Shown here: positions 20,961 to 32,641 of the stretch, piece by piece
How the letters are laid out: each line of letters begins with the position of its first letter
How positions within the stretch are numbered: the stretch's first letter is position 1
Origin: Limnomonas spitsbergensis
Taxonomy: Eukaryota > Chlorophyta > Chlorophyceae > Chlamydomonadales
Direction: 5' to 3'
Assembly: GCA_037349105.1 (NCBI GenBank)
Contig: JAYJMM010000117.1
Coordinates: 3,720,001-3,784,000, forward strand
Length of the DNA: 64,000 bases
Translations under genes and position numbers: made by a program
Notes under the pieces: generated by a model
Databases searched by the model: none
The model's input: only the letters and a program-made list of their open reading frames with translations
What the model was told of the DNA's origin: nothing

Positions 20961-22222
20961 TGTGGGGCATGACAGGGCGCCAGTACAGAATGACCAAAGC
21001 GTCCGTTGCCCTTTATCCAGAGCATGGATATCAATTATTTACACAACCGCATACCGTATGAGACTGAGTGGAGGTGGTGTCGGGGGGAACCCGGAGGAGC
21101 TACTCATACGCCATGAGTTGTGCATTAGGCAGGAAGCCCCAGCCAGTCCGCGATCCTAGCTGGGGCGACTGGAGCACCCGGTGGGGGTGTGCCCGATGTA
21201 AGACTGGAAGGCGGGAGCTGCTGCGTTGCGAGGTGAAGAGGGGCATGTGCAATGGCACGGATCAGTGAGGGGAGCTGCATGGACAATGGCTGTCTTCACC
21301 TTATTCAGGGTCCGGCTTCAAAAGCTCTATGCCGTTACACCTCTGGGTCTTGCTCAAAGACTCGGCAGCATGTGCGACGTAAAAGGAACGAGGCAGAAAT
21401 GAAGTTAAGGCATTAATGGGTGCCTTTGCTTTCAGGATGGTGAGGGTAGCGCCACAGGGACTTGAGAGCAGCCTCAAGCTCCTGGCAGGCAATGGAAATG
21501 AGCTCGAGGTTGTGGGACGAGATCAGGGGGGGGGGAAAGCTGCCTGGGGCCGACCCAACAAAAACGGAAGCGCCGTTTCTATTTTCCACAGGCAGGGCTG
21601 AAGCTCGGCATGAATGGGAGGGATCTCCGTAAGGGGGCTGACAGGTTTGATGGTGCCTCGCTCCTTGGGGTTGGAGCAAGATGTTACCGGTAGTACTGGG
21701 AGGTGGAAGAGGCACTGGCCGTGACTGCTGAGTGGTCTGCTTCAGTACTAGTGGAGAGTCCACACTCGTGCCTGAGGGCATTAATATGCTTCCTGCTAGC
21801 ATGGCCTGCAATGTTTGAGACGAATCTGGCTGCTGATGCTCTGTCGGTCCGCAATGAGTCTAGGTAGGGGGGCACAACCCTTGCACTTAGTATGAAATCA
21901 TAGAAGACTAGATAGGTTCTGCAAGTCCGAGAAAACAAACAAGGTAGCAGCTCCAGGCAAAAGCCGTCAGACGGAAGCAAATCTACGAAGGAACAGTTGA
22001 AATTATTTGTCAATCGTCGTAAAGTCAATAATGTTCGATTGTCGACGTTTCAGTCGCGACGCTTTATATCGCAGATCGAGGCGAGCCGCAAAATCTCTAG
22101 ATTGTGCCGTACTTTGGAAAAAGTGCTGTAGCCCTACATAATGGGGTGCATCGAGCTTGGAAGCATCGCGTCTTCTTGAACTTCACATACTCTCCTCTAT
22201 ATTGACCCATCAATCATTCGAA

Positions 22223-23635
22223 ATGGCCCTCTCCATGCGCGTCTCCACCCCCAACTCCACCAGGGGATTCCTGGGAAGGAAGATGTCTGTCCCCTCCAAC
22301 GGCTGCCGTGTCACCATGAAGGCTGGTGAGTCTTCAACACGCATGCCCAGCCCATTCATAAGGGCGCCCCTGTCTAGTGGTGCACTGATGTCGTCATGGT
22401 GCAGATCTTACGCGTGACGGTGGCAAATGACCCCCCTATCCATCCGTCCTGGCTGCACATTTGCTGATTAGATGTTTTTCTTATCTCGCAGGCAACTGGA
22501 TGCCTGGAACTGATCAGCCCGCTTGGCTGCCCGAGGACATGCCTGCGTGAGTGAACACGGAATAGCCTTAATGTTGCCGCCAGTATTTCGGCATATCTAT
22601 ACTTGGGCCTGGCATTTGGCCACAGTGCTGCCAACTAGCTCTCCTGTTTTCCATCAGATGCACGTGCTGTGAAAGTTACAAAGCGCCGAAAGATTTGAAC
22701 CGACCTTTCCAAAGAGATCCTAGTACCTGCCTCTTCGGTGCCCACCTGACACACTTCCGCTTCCCTTCCGCAGCACCTACGGCTTCGACCCCCTGTCCCT
22801 CGGAAAGGACAAGAAGTCCCTTGAGCGCTTTGCTGAGGCCGAGGTCTACCACGGCCGCTGGGCTATGCTCGGAGTTGCAGGATGCCTGGGTGTCGAGGTC
22901 CTTGGCTTCGGCAACTGGTACGACGCATCGGCATGGGTGAGTGCGCTGGACCTGCTGCGGATACCTGAACCTATAGATGAAGTCGGCTACTTGCAAGTAT
23001 ACTGTGTTTGGCAGTTTGCACGCCTAGTACGAATGACAGGAAAATGAAGGTTATGTCTACAAATGCCCTCACCAATTCTGACAATCCCTGCCCTTCTTCC
23101 TGCAGCCTGCCCAAGGTGCCAAGCCCACCTACTTCGGTGCTGAGCTCCCCCTCGACATTACGCAAGTGTCCATCTTCATGACTGTGGCCTTCGCCATTGC
23201 TGAGGGTTACCGTGGTGGCCAGAGCGTTTCTTTCCCCGAGCGCATCTACCCCGGCGGCAAGTTCGACCCCATGGGAATGGCCAAGGGAGCCAACCTGGTC
23301 GAGCTCAAGACCAAGGAGATCAAGAACGGAAGGTGGGCTTTGTTATTGATCATCCCTTGGTCAGGAAGCTGTGTCCTGCAAACTTACATCGCTGTCGCCA
23401 CCTTGGTTGCCCCAGTTGTGAACCTGTTGACATGATAGCCGCTACTAGGATGAACCCTTTCTTAAAACATCGTCTGCCCCACCTTCATTTCAGGCTCGCA
23501 ATGATGGCATTTGTTGGCTTCCTGGGCCAGCACGCGGCCACGGGGAAGAGCCCCCTGGAGGCCCTGGGTGATCACCTCGCCAACCCCTGGGCGGTAAACT
23601 TCGCCACCAACGGCGTGTCTGTCCCCGGCCTATAG
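22223..23635 (+). CDS. LHCA: Photosystem I light-harvesting chlorophyll a/b-binding protein (LHCA-like)
   Basis: Exons 22223-22325, 22492-22546, 22774-22936, 23106-23332, 23494-23635, all with GT-AG borders and matching phases; 690 nt, 229 aa. The N-terminus ([20 protein letters not shown]) is a plastid transit peptide. The mature part begins near [19 protein letters not shown]. Helix B/C pigment motifs are intact: [10 protein letters not shown] (E76, H79, R81) and EIKNGRLAMMAF (E178, N181, R183). YGFDPLSLG and [14 protein letters not shown] are the usual Lhc loops; GFGNWYDA after helix 1 is Lhca1-like. The protein binds chlorophyll a/b and carotenoids in the thylakoid PSI antenna. Length is typical. 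The exact Lhca subtype is not settled. The first intron falls right after the transit peptide. Confidence 0.95.
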
Positions 23636-25448
23636 ATTGCAAGCTGGCTTGACCCTGCAGCTTGCTTGAGCTAGTTTTCTAGCTGAGATGGATTATGGAT
23701 TTCATGTGTATTTACTCGGGAGAGTGTTGTGAGTACATACACCATGGCAGCATCATTGAAAGACGATGTCAAGCCATACCTTTTTTCACAACGTGCGTGT
23801 TTGGGTATGTTGGCTAGTGCAGCTGACACCCTTGTGTGTACAACAGAAGTGTGAGTGTTTGTGTGGTATAGTTCAGTTTTTTCAGACCTTCATAAAATTT
23901 TCATTAGGAATTGGCCCATCTAGCTTGGGTTTGGTAAGGATGTAAAAACGTGAATGCCAAGCGTACGTCTGTTCCATTCGCGTGCCAATCAAGAATTTTA
24001 CTACGGACCTTTCCTCTGCAACACCGTTTTGAACACGAATCAAAACTGAAGCCCAGCAAAATTTGCATCCAATTCCCTCTCCTACCTCCATACGTCAACT
24101 CCCAGCTCACCCTACCCTAGCTGATGACGTTTTTTCCCCCAAGGACCTGTGCAAAGACGAAGGCCAGCCACAGTAATTCAACTTGAATCAATGTGGCCCC
24201 TAACTCAGTCATGCCACGTCTGGAGATTTAGGGCTCAGTTACAGACCTGCTGCAGTCATTCGGAGTTCGTGAATACGTGTGCCGAGAACCAGATTCCCTT
24301 GAAATACGAGTCTGAAACTGGTTCGAGGTAAGGCCGTGCTCCATGGGACTGGTTGCCTACAACGCACTACCTTGGGAGGGTGATCAAGCTCAAGTCCAGC
24401 TAGCACCATCCATTGTTGAGACCTTGCAGCCCGGCATGTCAACCTCCGATGTGAGGGGACAGGAACATGGAGCCCAGCAATCCAATATGCAGCCATACCC
24501 ACATCTTATTTTGGCACGGTAAAAGCTTGGAACCCGGTGGCCTAGAACTATGATGGGTGGTCTAGGGGTAAGGCGCCAGCGCTGCATCACCGGTTCACCC
24601 AAACTATCCTTCCAGATAAGCCTGTCGTTCAAACTCTAATACCGTGTATATACCAGATTTCTTTGTATCACAAAAGAGATCGCCCACGGTCATACGCATA
24701 GCTCGGTGCACAAAAATGGGAGCGCTGCACATACAGGCGCTTCCAGAACATGCGGGTGGGCACTCCTTCAATTCCGGGAGGGACTTGTGTAGCTGTGTAT
24801 GCGAGCGGATTACAGAGCATGCGGGTGGGACACTGCAACCACCAGCATGACGTGGCACAAGGAGCAGGCGCTTTGCATGCAATTGGGGCACTGCAGCCAA
24901 AACCAGGGTGTTGCGCACACGGGCGCCCAGGCGGGCCTGTGCCCGCGGGTAATGCGCTATGTATTCAGGTGGCGCTTTGAAGTCTGGTGAGGTGCTCCAC
25001 ACACTGGCAAGGCATGGTGGTAATGGTGCTGTGCTCGCAGTTGGGGTGTTGTGCATACGGCCATGCACCCACCGGCAGAATAGAGCAAGCAAGCACCAAC
25101 CAGCAGGGCGTTGTGTACGTGGTAAGATGACGGTAAACTTTGAATCATACGAATGTTGCACTGTCTCGGTCTAAGTCGCAGCGAAAAAATGGAAGTCATA
25201 GTTCCCTCAGGGGTTCCCTCAGGGGTTCCCTCAAGGAATCAGGTATGGAATCGCATAATGGTTGCGGAATGGTTTTAGGGCTTGTACCATACTTAATACA
25301 TATGAAAGTCTGGCGTATCTATTGCATCAATCCTGAAGCAAGCTACCGTACGCGAAGTGCAGCAATCCTTGGGCTGGCTGTCCTATACCCTGAGCGTTTG
25401 ACTCAGGGCGATCTCTAATGCATGTGCTACAAAGAAACCGGTTAAGGT

Positions 25449-25860
25449 TCGCGCACCCCGGATTATGATGTTTTAGCAATTTGTCCGCGCAGGCAAATAA
25501 GCCATAACTCCGCATAGCACATTTACCGCGCAGCGGCCAATTTGCGCAAATGTTTTTTATTCTGAGCGCGTAGTCAATAAGATCTTTTTAATACAGGTCC
25601 GTGCAGCTACCCAAAAGGAACCTCGCGGAGGGCAAATAGCCACTGGTACGTGCGCCGGTTCGCGCACCCAGATTTGGATATTTTAGCAAATCGTCCGCGC
25701 AGGTGAATAAGCCATGAGTCCGCGCAGCGCATTTTCCGCGCCACAGCTAATTTAAGCATATGTTTTGTATTTCCTGAGCGCGCAGCCATTACAATCTTAT
25801 TAATACAGGTCCGCGCAGCTACCAAAAAACAACTTCGCGCAGGGCAAATAGCCATCACGT
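25449..25860. repeat. Tandem duplication of a ~205-bp unit
   Basis: Unit 1 (25449-25651) and unit 2 (25668-25860) share, in order, GGTTCGCGCACCC, a TTTTAGCAA..TCGTCCGCGCAGG block, AATAAGCCAT, ACCGCGC/TCCGCGC, GAGCGCG, TTAATACAGGTCCGYGCAGC and GCGCAGGGCAAATAGCCA. They are perhaps 80 percent alike by eye. The recurrent CGCGCA motifs in AT-rich DNA also occur at 26097 and 28150. Confidence 0.8.
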
Positions 25861-26033
25861 ACTGTGAACACAATCAAAAAAAATCGTTAAGTGACCGAAA
25901 TAATGGTACATGGTTTCGGACTTTAGACCTTTGCCTAGTTGTTTGGGCGGTGTGCCGACTATTGAACAGAATTTTGATATTTAATACCGGTAATTAGTTC
26001 GTGCACTCCGCCAAAAAAAATTGGGGCCTGCGA

Positions 26034-26155
26034 CAAGTTCGCGCAGCGGGATTTTTGAATTGTTTTTACAGTGCATCTTGTTTTTGCCAGAGAGTTCTCT
26101 GGTTCGCGCACCCCAAAAATAATTAATTAAGCGCGAAGTGAATTCGGTTCTACGG
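26034..26155 (+). mobile_element. Dispersed ~115-bp repeat, left copy
   Basis: Shares CGCAGCGGGATTTTT, AATTGTTTTTAC, TTCGCGCACCCC and AAAATAATTAATTAA, then CGCGAA and CGGTTCTACGGT, in the same order with the copy at 28105-28222. The two copies flank the composite repeat and its ORFs in direct orientation, as long terminal repeats or an insertion-linked duplication would. Confidence 0.65.
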
Positions 26156-26409
26156 TGCTGTCAACTAATCTAGAACATCGTTTCGTGACTGAAACAACAG
26201 TACACCGTCAGCAGTACTTCAGGTAGTCATCCTTCCCTTCTCCCTAGCTCCCGTGGCCAGTGCTGGCATCGAACGCGAACCAGCTCCGAACCGTCAACTC
26301 AGACAGGCCAGCAAACAAGGCCGGAAGGCAAAGCTTCAGCGTTGTGACAGCAATGCGATAGCTCTCGTAGTGAATCACAGCTACGAAGATTTTGTTTTTT
26401 ACCGGTAAT

Positions 26410-28035
26410 TAGTAAGCACACCCGAGGGGGGGGGCAACAAAGAAAGTCAAACACCCCATCCTGATAAAAGTGTCAAACGACCCCTGGCTACCCCCCCCCC
26501 CACTCCCCGCCTCCGGCACCTAGTAAAACCTTAATTTCTCAGTCAAAAATCAGAATTGAAGGATGGAAGAGGGGTCAATTTCAATCAGCTCATCAGTGCG
26601 CTTCTAATGGTGTCGATAAATGTAGATGCTTTACAAATGTCAAGCGGTGAAACAAAAGAATATACCACTGCTCTAGCCACCACCTGCCAGCTACCTATCC
26701 TCGCTAGAGACCACGAGGCTCCAGCAACGAAAGGACTCACGCATGAGTGGCATCAAACTAGCATCTAACTTGAGCGTGCTGATGTGCTGCTTGGAGGTGA
26801 TAATTCTGCTCCACCCGCTGAGCTGAATCTTGATGGCGTTCCAGAACACTGTCTGGACCCAGGCTTGGAAGTCGTGGTACAGGACTGTAGGTATGAACTT
26901 GGCGACGCCTCCAAGAGCTCTTAAAATAACGAAGAGGTTGTGCGCTGACTTGCTGACGAGCACCAGCAGTTCGCTGATAGAGCACTCCACTCCGGTAATT
27001 GGCATCAGCAGCCCATGCATGGCTGTTCGGAAAAGGCGGGCGCGCTAGAGCTGGGGCACCCTAGTGGGGTGCTGAGTGGCAAATTCCTCATCCAGCTTGA
27101 GCTGCCGAGGGCCGTCGAGCATCCGGCAGGTCACCAGCACATTCTCCTTGTCCACAGGGTTGAACATGGCTGAGATGTAAAGCTCCTCATACCCGCTAGC
27201 TCTGAAATGAACCATAAGGTCAGCACGCCCCACACTGTCTCACAGATTTGCCATGGAAAGCTCTCGCAACACCACAACATCGGAGGTTGCTTGGTTCGCT
27301 GCATCCGGATATAGGAGCTGCTGCTGCGGGCTCTCGGGTGTAGCCTCAGCAGCAGGACCAGCAGCTGCAGGACCAGCAGATGTTGCAAGAGCGAGAGGCT
27401 TGGTGACAGCCGCATGCTCGACAACAGCAGGAGCAGCAGCAGCAGCAGCAGCAGCAGGAGCAAGAGCTGAGGGAGTAGCAGGAGTAAAAGAGGAGTATAA
27501 TGATGTGATTGTGCGTTGTCGCTTGGTCGAGTTCTCCCTGGCCAGCTTCTCGGCTCCTCTCTTGCACTCCTTCCCATCTTGGTAATTCCATAGGGCCACT
27601 GGGTTGTCTGAGAATTTGAAGACCTTCAAACATTGATCGCTGCAGCTTGTCATTGCTTAATTCATAGCAATTACCAATGCAGCTATACCTTGTGAGTCCA
27701 TAATGGGTGTACGCACAACGGTGCATGTGGGCATGGAGCCATGACACCCTCCATGCCAAAATTGCATGCCAGGAGGGGTCTGGTATTCTGTGTGGAATTT
27801 TCATGATGAATATCTGTAGAAAATGACTTAAGGCATGCAGCGGTGTAGCTATCGTCTCAATCTGATGATTAAAAAGAAATTATGAAAAATTCCAAAAAGG
27901 CATTTTATTTGTTACCCCCCTCCCCCCCCCCAACTTTGTCCCCCATATCTCCCAGCCCCCTGGGCCAAAACAATTTTATTACCAAATATGGAAAGCTCTC
28001 GTCAAGCTCTACAACTTTCGAGGATGGGGTGTATC
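26410..28035 (+). mobile_element. Composite dispersed repeat (long form)
   Basis: Outer parts (26410-26640 and 27880-28035) match the two halves of the element at 18540-19100. The 1.24 kb between them carries minus-strand open frames at 27653-27240 and 27233-27045 and a further one at 27020-26691. A simple reading is that this is a longer relative of which 18540-19100 is a deletion derivative, or that ORF-bearing DNA inserted into it. No recognised transposase motif. Confidence 0.5.
27240..27653 (-). CDS. Unidentified ORF, possibly transposon-derived
   Basis: A 137-aa frame starting MTSCSDQCLKVFKFSDNPVA, with a basic patch (CKRGAEKLARENSTKRQRT) followed by an Ala/Pro-rich linker encoded by GCT/GCA triplet repeats. 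I recognise no domain; C..C and H-poor spacing do not make a zinc finger. It lies inside the long composite repeat, followed on the same strand by short frames (27233-27045, 27020-26691) that also look protein-like (for example HFRASGYEELYISAMFNP). These may be exons of one decayed mobile-element gene. Function unknown. Confidence 0.35.
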   Translation of the reverse strand: MTSCSDQCLKVFKFSDNPVALWNYQDGKECKRGAEKLARENSTKRQRTITSLYSSFTPATPSALAPAAAAAAAAPAVVEHAAVTKPLALATSAGPAAAGPAAEATPESPQQQLLYPDAANQATSDVVVLRELSMANL

Positions 28036-28104
28036 CAGTTTTGTTTGCCCCCCCCTCGCGCGCACCGCCGCACCCCCCTCCAAATATGTGTGTGGGTCTG
28101 TGAC

Positions 28105-28222
28105 AACCATGTCTTCGCAGCGGGATTTTTGGAATTGTTTTTACCGTGCTAGCACTTCGCGCACCCCCAAAATAATTAATTAAACGCGAACTGAAACGGG
28201 TTACACCTGCGGTTCTACGGTA
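28105..28222 (+). mobile_element. Dispersed ~115-bp repeat, right copy
   Basis: The second copy of the repeat at 26034-26155, with the same order of blocks (CGCAGCGGGATTTTT, TTCGCGCACCC, AAAATAATTAATTAA, CGCGAA, CGGTTCTACGGT). It ends ~130 bp before the thioredoxin start codon, so it may lie in that gene's promoter region. Confidence 0.65.
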
Positions 28223-28351
28223 CGTCTGATCCTTCCCACCCAATGCGCCTGGGGCGTTGACGAACCCTGAACCCGATCCTCCACCCGATCCTCCACCCCT
28301 ATCTTTTGCCCACTCCTAACTTGCCTGTTCAGCTTATTACCGTTCTTAGAA

Positions 28352-31300
28352 ATGCAATCAACAGCACTCCACAGCTCATCCAGACTCTGCCTGAGACAGG
28401 CATCGAGCAGGGCGCAGATCCTGCCCATTACCCGTCCTAGGCTCTCGCCTAGTCTGCTTCGAGCTGCCGATGCCTCTGCGTCGATATCGCCCACACAGGA
28501 TGCTACGGAGTCGCCTGTGCCAAGCAGCCTCATGGAGTTGACAAAGGACAACTACTGGTGAGATAATAGACGTGGATCGATGCATCGGTGCAAACGCATA
28601 GCAGTAGCGATGTGCCACTTGCACAGGAGTTTCAGCTAACTTGGTGCACTTTAGCTGGCTCAATGTGCCACCTCGGGTGCCACGGCTTGTTACTGCCTCG
28701 CTCGGTCACTAAGGGCCGGGGCCGTTAGTACTCCGTCTGCTTTGCTGTCTCGATAAGATTCTTATTTTACATCGAATGACGCATGCGATCAAAATGTAAA
28801 GCACGCTTTCCGGCCCCCGAAGCCCCACCCTTCAGGCCCATGCAAAAGTCGTCCTCTTTATTTGAAACTGTTTGATCCTGACATCCGGGCGACACAACGG
28901 TGCCAGCAATACCTGCGCAAGCCCTGGAATGATGACAGTATCCCCCTCTCGTCTGATCCAGCTGCAACATCCTGCTGCGCAAGTACCGCCATGTCAAACT
29001 TGGCCCCTCACAAAAACCTGAGCTCCGTCTGCGCACTTGCATGGGCCACTGGTTCCTTTCGCATTTGCCCCTCGGCTTGGGCTAATCACCTGCCTGCCAT
29101 TTTAATGTGAGAATTACCATCACCGCTGCCCACCTGCTCATCTGTGCATGTCGCGGGTGGCCTGTGCCTTTTTTATTGAGCATATACTCTCCTCAACACA
29201 CGCGATCTTGCACCCTCCCTCAAAGGTCCTTTATGGATTCTGCTGAAAACAAGGACGTCCTCATTGTGGTTGACTGCTACACAGACTGGTGTGGGTGAGT
29301 GGAACAGGCAGGACAGATAGAGGGTAAAAGCGAAGGGTCGGGCCCCAGGCTTTTGAGTTTGTGACAATGTCCAGCTTCTTAGTTCTGCAAGTTGCACTGT
29401 GTTTAACCAGGGTGCGCACCTTGGATATGAACTTTTGCTTCCATGCTTAAGACTGCCGTCAGACCTAGAGGCTTCCCTTGTGACCCGACGCACTGTGGTG
29501 ATGGCATGGCCAGTTACTATGGCAGATACTACCTTCGGGTCTAGGGGTTTGACCCTGGACTCTGGCTGCAAGCCCTCTGCTTTCCCCCCCTTTATCTGTA
29601 CTGCTTGCCGGGTTTCGAATGTGCCGTCATGGACTGACCCTCACACATATTCAGTCAGTTGTTGCTTTCTTTGTCATGATGGTGCGACATCATGATGGAG
29701 AGTTGAACCTTGCTTGCAGCCTCGGCATGCTAAACAACTGTGCATTGACGCGAGAGATGCCAATTTTTAAAGGAGCCCCTCTCAGATTCCTTATTTAGTT
29801 ATTTGTGTCCACAACCCACGCGACAGGCCGTGTAAGATGATTTACCCAGACCTGGTCAAGCTGTCCGCAGAGTTGGAACCTCGCGCACGTGTGGTCAAGT
29901 TCAACTGGTATGTTTGCTAGGGGCCAGGCTAGTTTTCACTGCTATGTGCCCTGGGGGACAGCGGAGGAGTAGCTGTCCCCCTGTACCTCTACTGGGGGAC
30001 AGCCACTCCTCCGCTGATTGTGAGAAAACTCCATTGGCACGTGTCCGGTGGCCAAAGCAGCAGGGCTTCTTGCACCAGGCCCATCCTTGGCCGTTGGCAG
30101 TGGTGTAGCTGAATTGTAGTCAAACACCGCAGAATAAGGAAGGCTCCAGGCTGGTCGGGTACCTTGTCCATGAGCCCAGAAGATCTGAACCGTTGGTTGT
30201 GTAAGAACACCTCAGTCCTAGGGGAACGTGTTTCGGCCCATATTTAGGATTCGTAGACTCTAACAGCATCGGAGGGCCCTTGTGGGTACGGCCTGCTACT
30301 TTATCTTATGGCTATGTGCTGATGTGAGATGGAATGTTCCATGGGGGGAGATATTATGATGACTTAATGCTTGGGGTCTTTTTTCTAAGGACCCCAAGCA
30401 GTAAGGGGTTTCTTGCATGGTCTGCTTAATCTTGAGGGCCAAAAAGACCATTAGCGAAGCTAAAAAGACTATCCTGAAATTGTGCGGCAGCTGGAGGGAA
30501 GGGGAGATGGAATGGCGACCCGAAGGAGATGGCATGGTCAGTGCGATGTGATAAACAGCGTCTGGTGGAGATGGAGTGGCTGCGACATTGGTCATGCTCC
30601 TGTACTGCCGTCTGCAGTCCACTGATTACAACTTTGCCCGGGACCCCCTGCCTGCAGCAACAAGTATAATAAGGAACTAGGAGTGGAGCTGAAGATCAAG
30701 GTGGCTCCCACATTTCTCTTTTACAAAAATAACCAAAAGGTGCGTGTGAGACGCCTCTTGGTGGCGCCCGCCATCCCTCCCCCCTAGCTGTTGAGTCGTC
30801 ATAACTACAAAGCAGGAGGGCCAAACGTACGTGACCCTCTCCTAGCTGCATTGTCATTATCGCTTCGAAGCAGGAGGGGGGCAGGTAGGAGGGGGAGCAT
30901 TTGGACGTCATGCTCCCGTAGCTGCTGAGTCGCTATCACTCTCAGACAGGGGGCTGAAATGGACGGCATGCCCCCCTAACTGCAGTATGTATGTTTAGTT
31001 ATCATGTCAAAGCAGGAGGGTCAAATGTACGTGACCCCCTCCTAGCTGTTGTCGTTATCACATTACTACATGGGGTGAAATGGATGTCATGCCCCCTTAG
31101 CTGCAGTATAGACATATCTTCATTACTCCAAAGCAGGGGGGTGGGGGGCAGGTGGACTTCGTGCCCCCCTAGCTGCACTGTCGCTTTCACCTAAAAAGAG
31201 GGGACGAAATGGACGTCATGCCCCTCTCTAACTGCAGAGTCGCTGGGGCTTAAAAATAGGGGGACGAAATGGACGTCATGCCCCTCCCTAACTGCAGTAT

Positions 31301-31869
31301 CGTGATCAATTCAAAGCAGGGGGGTCTAAATGGACGTCACGCCCCCCTAGCTGCCGTGTCGTCATCAATTCCAAACAGGGGGGGCCGGGGGGGCAAATGG
31401 ACGTCATGCTCAGGGTGACACGCTCCCCTAGGTGCACCGCCATTCTCACTTCAAATCAGTGTGTGTGTGTGTGTGTGTGTGCCCTCGTTGTTGTCACGTT
31501 CCTGTGTAGATTGCGTCTTTGCACCTGACGCATCGTTGCAGGTGCGCTGAGAAAAACCCTTGCACATTCCATGGGAAGGATAGAGGTCGGGGGGGATACC
31601 AACTGTTGCACTCAGTGCAACCCTCGACCCCTAAATTGTCGAAGGGGGGGGTGGAAATGACACACCCTTCCAAAAGTACTGTATCCCCGAAGAATCCCAC
31701 TGCCACTGTACCGAAGAGCAAGCAAGCTGATGCCCAGGAATGAAATCTGACCCTTTGTCGCATCCCCTCGTAGGTGGCAGAGATGACCGGAGCCAAGCTA
31801 GAGAAGCTCAAGAGCATCATCAGCGAGAACCTTGACCCGGCCATGGCTGTCGGATCTGTAGATCTGTAG
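28352..31869 (+). CDS. Plastid-type thioredoxin (CGPC active site)
   Basis: Exons 28352-28557, 29226-29294, 29827-29907, 30658-30739, 31774-31869; all GT-AG, phases consistent, 534 nt, 177 aa. The first ~55 residues (MQSTALHSSSRLCLRQASSR...) are Ser/Arg-rich and poor in acids, as in a plastid transit peptide. The thioredoxin fold follows: LTKDNYWSFMDSAENKDVLI, then VVDCYTDWCGPCK with the redox pair C91/C94, and KVAPTFLFYKN with the conserved cis-Pro (P136). Intron 2 splits the CGPC codons between Cys-Gly and Pro-Cys. It should reduce target disulfides; the electron donor and subtype are not determined. The first exon is assigned because its TG|G phase joins exactly to exon 2 to give NYWSFMDS. 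Introns 1 and 4 are long, and intron 4 is repetitive. Confidence 0.88.
30770..31440. repeat. Degenerate ~55-60-bp repeats in thioredoxin intron 4
   Basis: About ten diverged units share AAAGCAGGGGGG, AAATGGACGTCATGCCCC, a CCTAGCTGCAGT block and a GTCGTCATCA block. Early units (30820-31060) carry GTACGTGACCCCCTCCTAGCTG instead. The ACGTCA core is a bZIP-like sequence, but this is probably incidental. The region makes up most of the intron between exons ending 30739 and starting 31774. Confidence 0.8.
31459..31482. repeat. (GT)n microsatellite
   Basis: About twelve GT dinucleotides inside thioredoxin intron 4. Confidence 0.85.
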
Positions 31870-32587
31870 GTCCTCTTCGATGCGTTGGTGTGTGGCCTCG
31901 TTTTTGTGGCCTCTTGGTAGGCGCTCCTGGATGTGTCAGTGACGGAACACCTCTGGACCCAGCTCAAAAAGGCTCGGCCGCGTTGGCTCTTGGATGTGTG
32001 ACACGCTTTGCTGGTGAGGCCCTCTGGAAGGAGCCCTCGGGTGTGTGCACCCTACTCTGGTGCGCCTGATGGCGAGGGGGACGCGGCTTCATCGCATCAG
32101 TGTCCGATACGCTGTCTCTATGACCAAATTTGTCAAGTTGGGGACAGAAGATTTTTCCTACGGCGTTGTGCAGGGCTGGGCAGGCCCTACATGAGTGTGT
32201 GAGCCTTGCGACATGGGAGGGCGAAACTCTATTTGAAACTCCTTTCCAGTTGCTGGGTGAATAAGGATCAGCGACCAGTTGCATCTGGAAGTGAGACGTG
32301 TTTTGTGAAGTTTGTGCAGTCCAGCGGGGCCAGGAGAGAGGCTTATTGTTTAATATGTTTTTGAGACCGAGTGTTACGGTACATCCAGTCGCGTTCTTGA
32401 CCTTGCATTGTCTGGACAGCAGGTGGAGGCCCTACAAATGTACAAATAATGAGGACGAGGCTCACCCACCCGCAGGTATGAAGAGTGAACCGTTGCACCT
32501 TTCTCAGGCTTGGCCTAATGATGTACCCTGTGGGTCTTTACCACTAGCTTGGGTGTACTTCGCGTTATCTCCTCAAAGATTGAATGC

Positions 32588-32641
32588 GGCGCCCACGCGG
32601 CCGAGCTTTGAGCGGGCCCAGAGGTGTAACGTTATTGACCG
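32588..32641 (+). mobile_element. SINE-like dispersed element copy
   Basis: GGCGCCCACGCGGCCGAGCT...GAGCGGGCCCAGAGGTGTAACGTTATTGAC, nearly identical to the copies at 18039 and 59608. Confidence 0.75.

Larger units (their letters stand above)
16433..22222. other. Intergenic interval rich in dispersed repeats
   Basis: The interval between the divergent glycosyltransferase and LHCA genes. It holds SINE-like copies (16990-17115, 18039-18093, 19201-19265, 19655-19716), a tRNA-like segment (19288-19360), a composite repeat (18540-19100), a reverse-transcriptase scrap (about 19560-19648) and a MITE copy (20836-20960). No intact gene is recognised. TTTATAT at 22070-22076, about 150 bp before the LHCA ATG, could be a TATA element. 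Confidence 0.5.
23636..28351. other. Intergenic interval with dispersed repeats and possible transposon ORFs
   Basis: Contains the LHCA 3' flank, a tRNA-like segment near 24550-24597 (GGTGGTCTAGGGGTAAGGC ... CCGGTTCACCC), a duplicated TTCGCGCACCC-type region (25449-25860), a second composite repeat (26410-28035) with minus-strand ORFs, and two copies of a ~115-bp repeat (26034-26155 and 28105-28222). No cellular gene is recognised. Confidence 0.5.

Noticed and set aside
24550..24597. Possible tRNA gene (GGTGGTCTAGGGGTAAGGC ... CCGGTTCACCC)
   Set aside because: It has A- and B-box-like words, but they are too close together for a full cloverleaf and no acceptor stem pairs. More likely a SINE relic.
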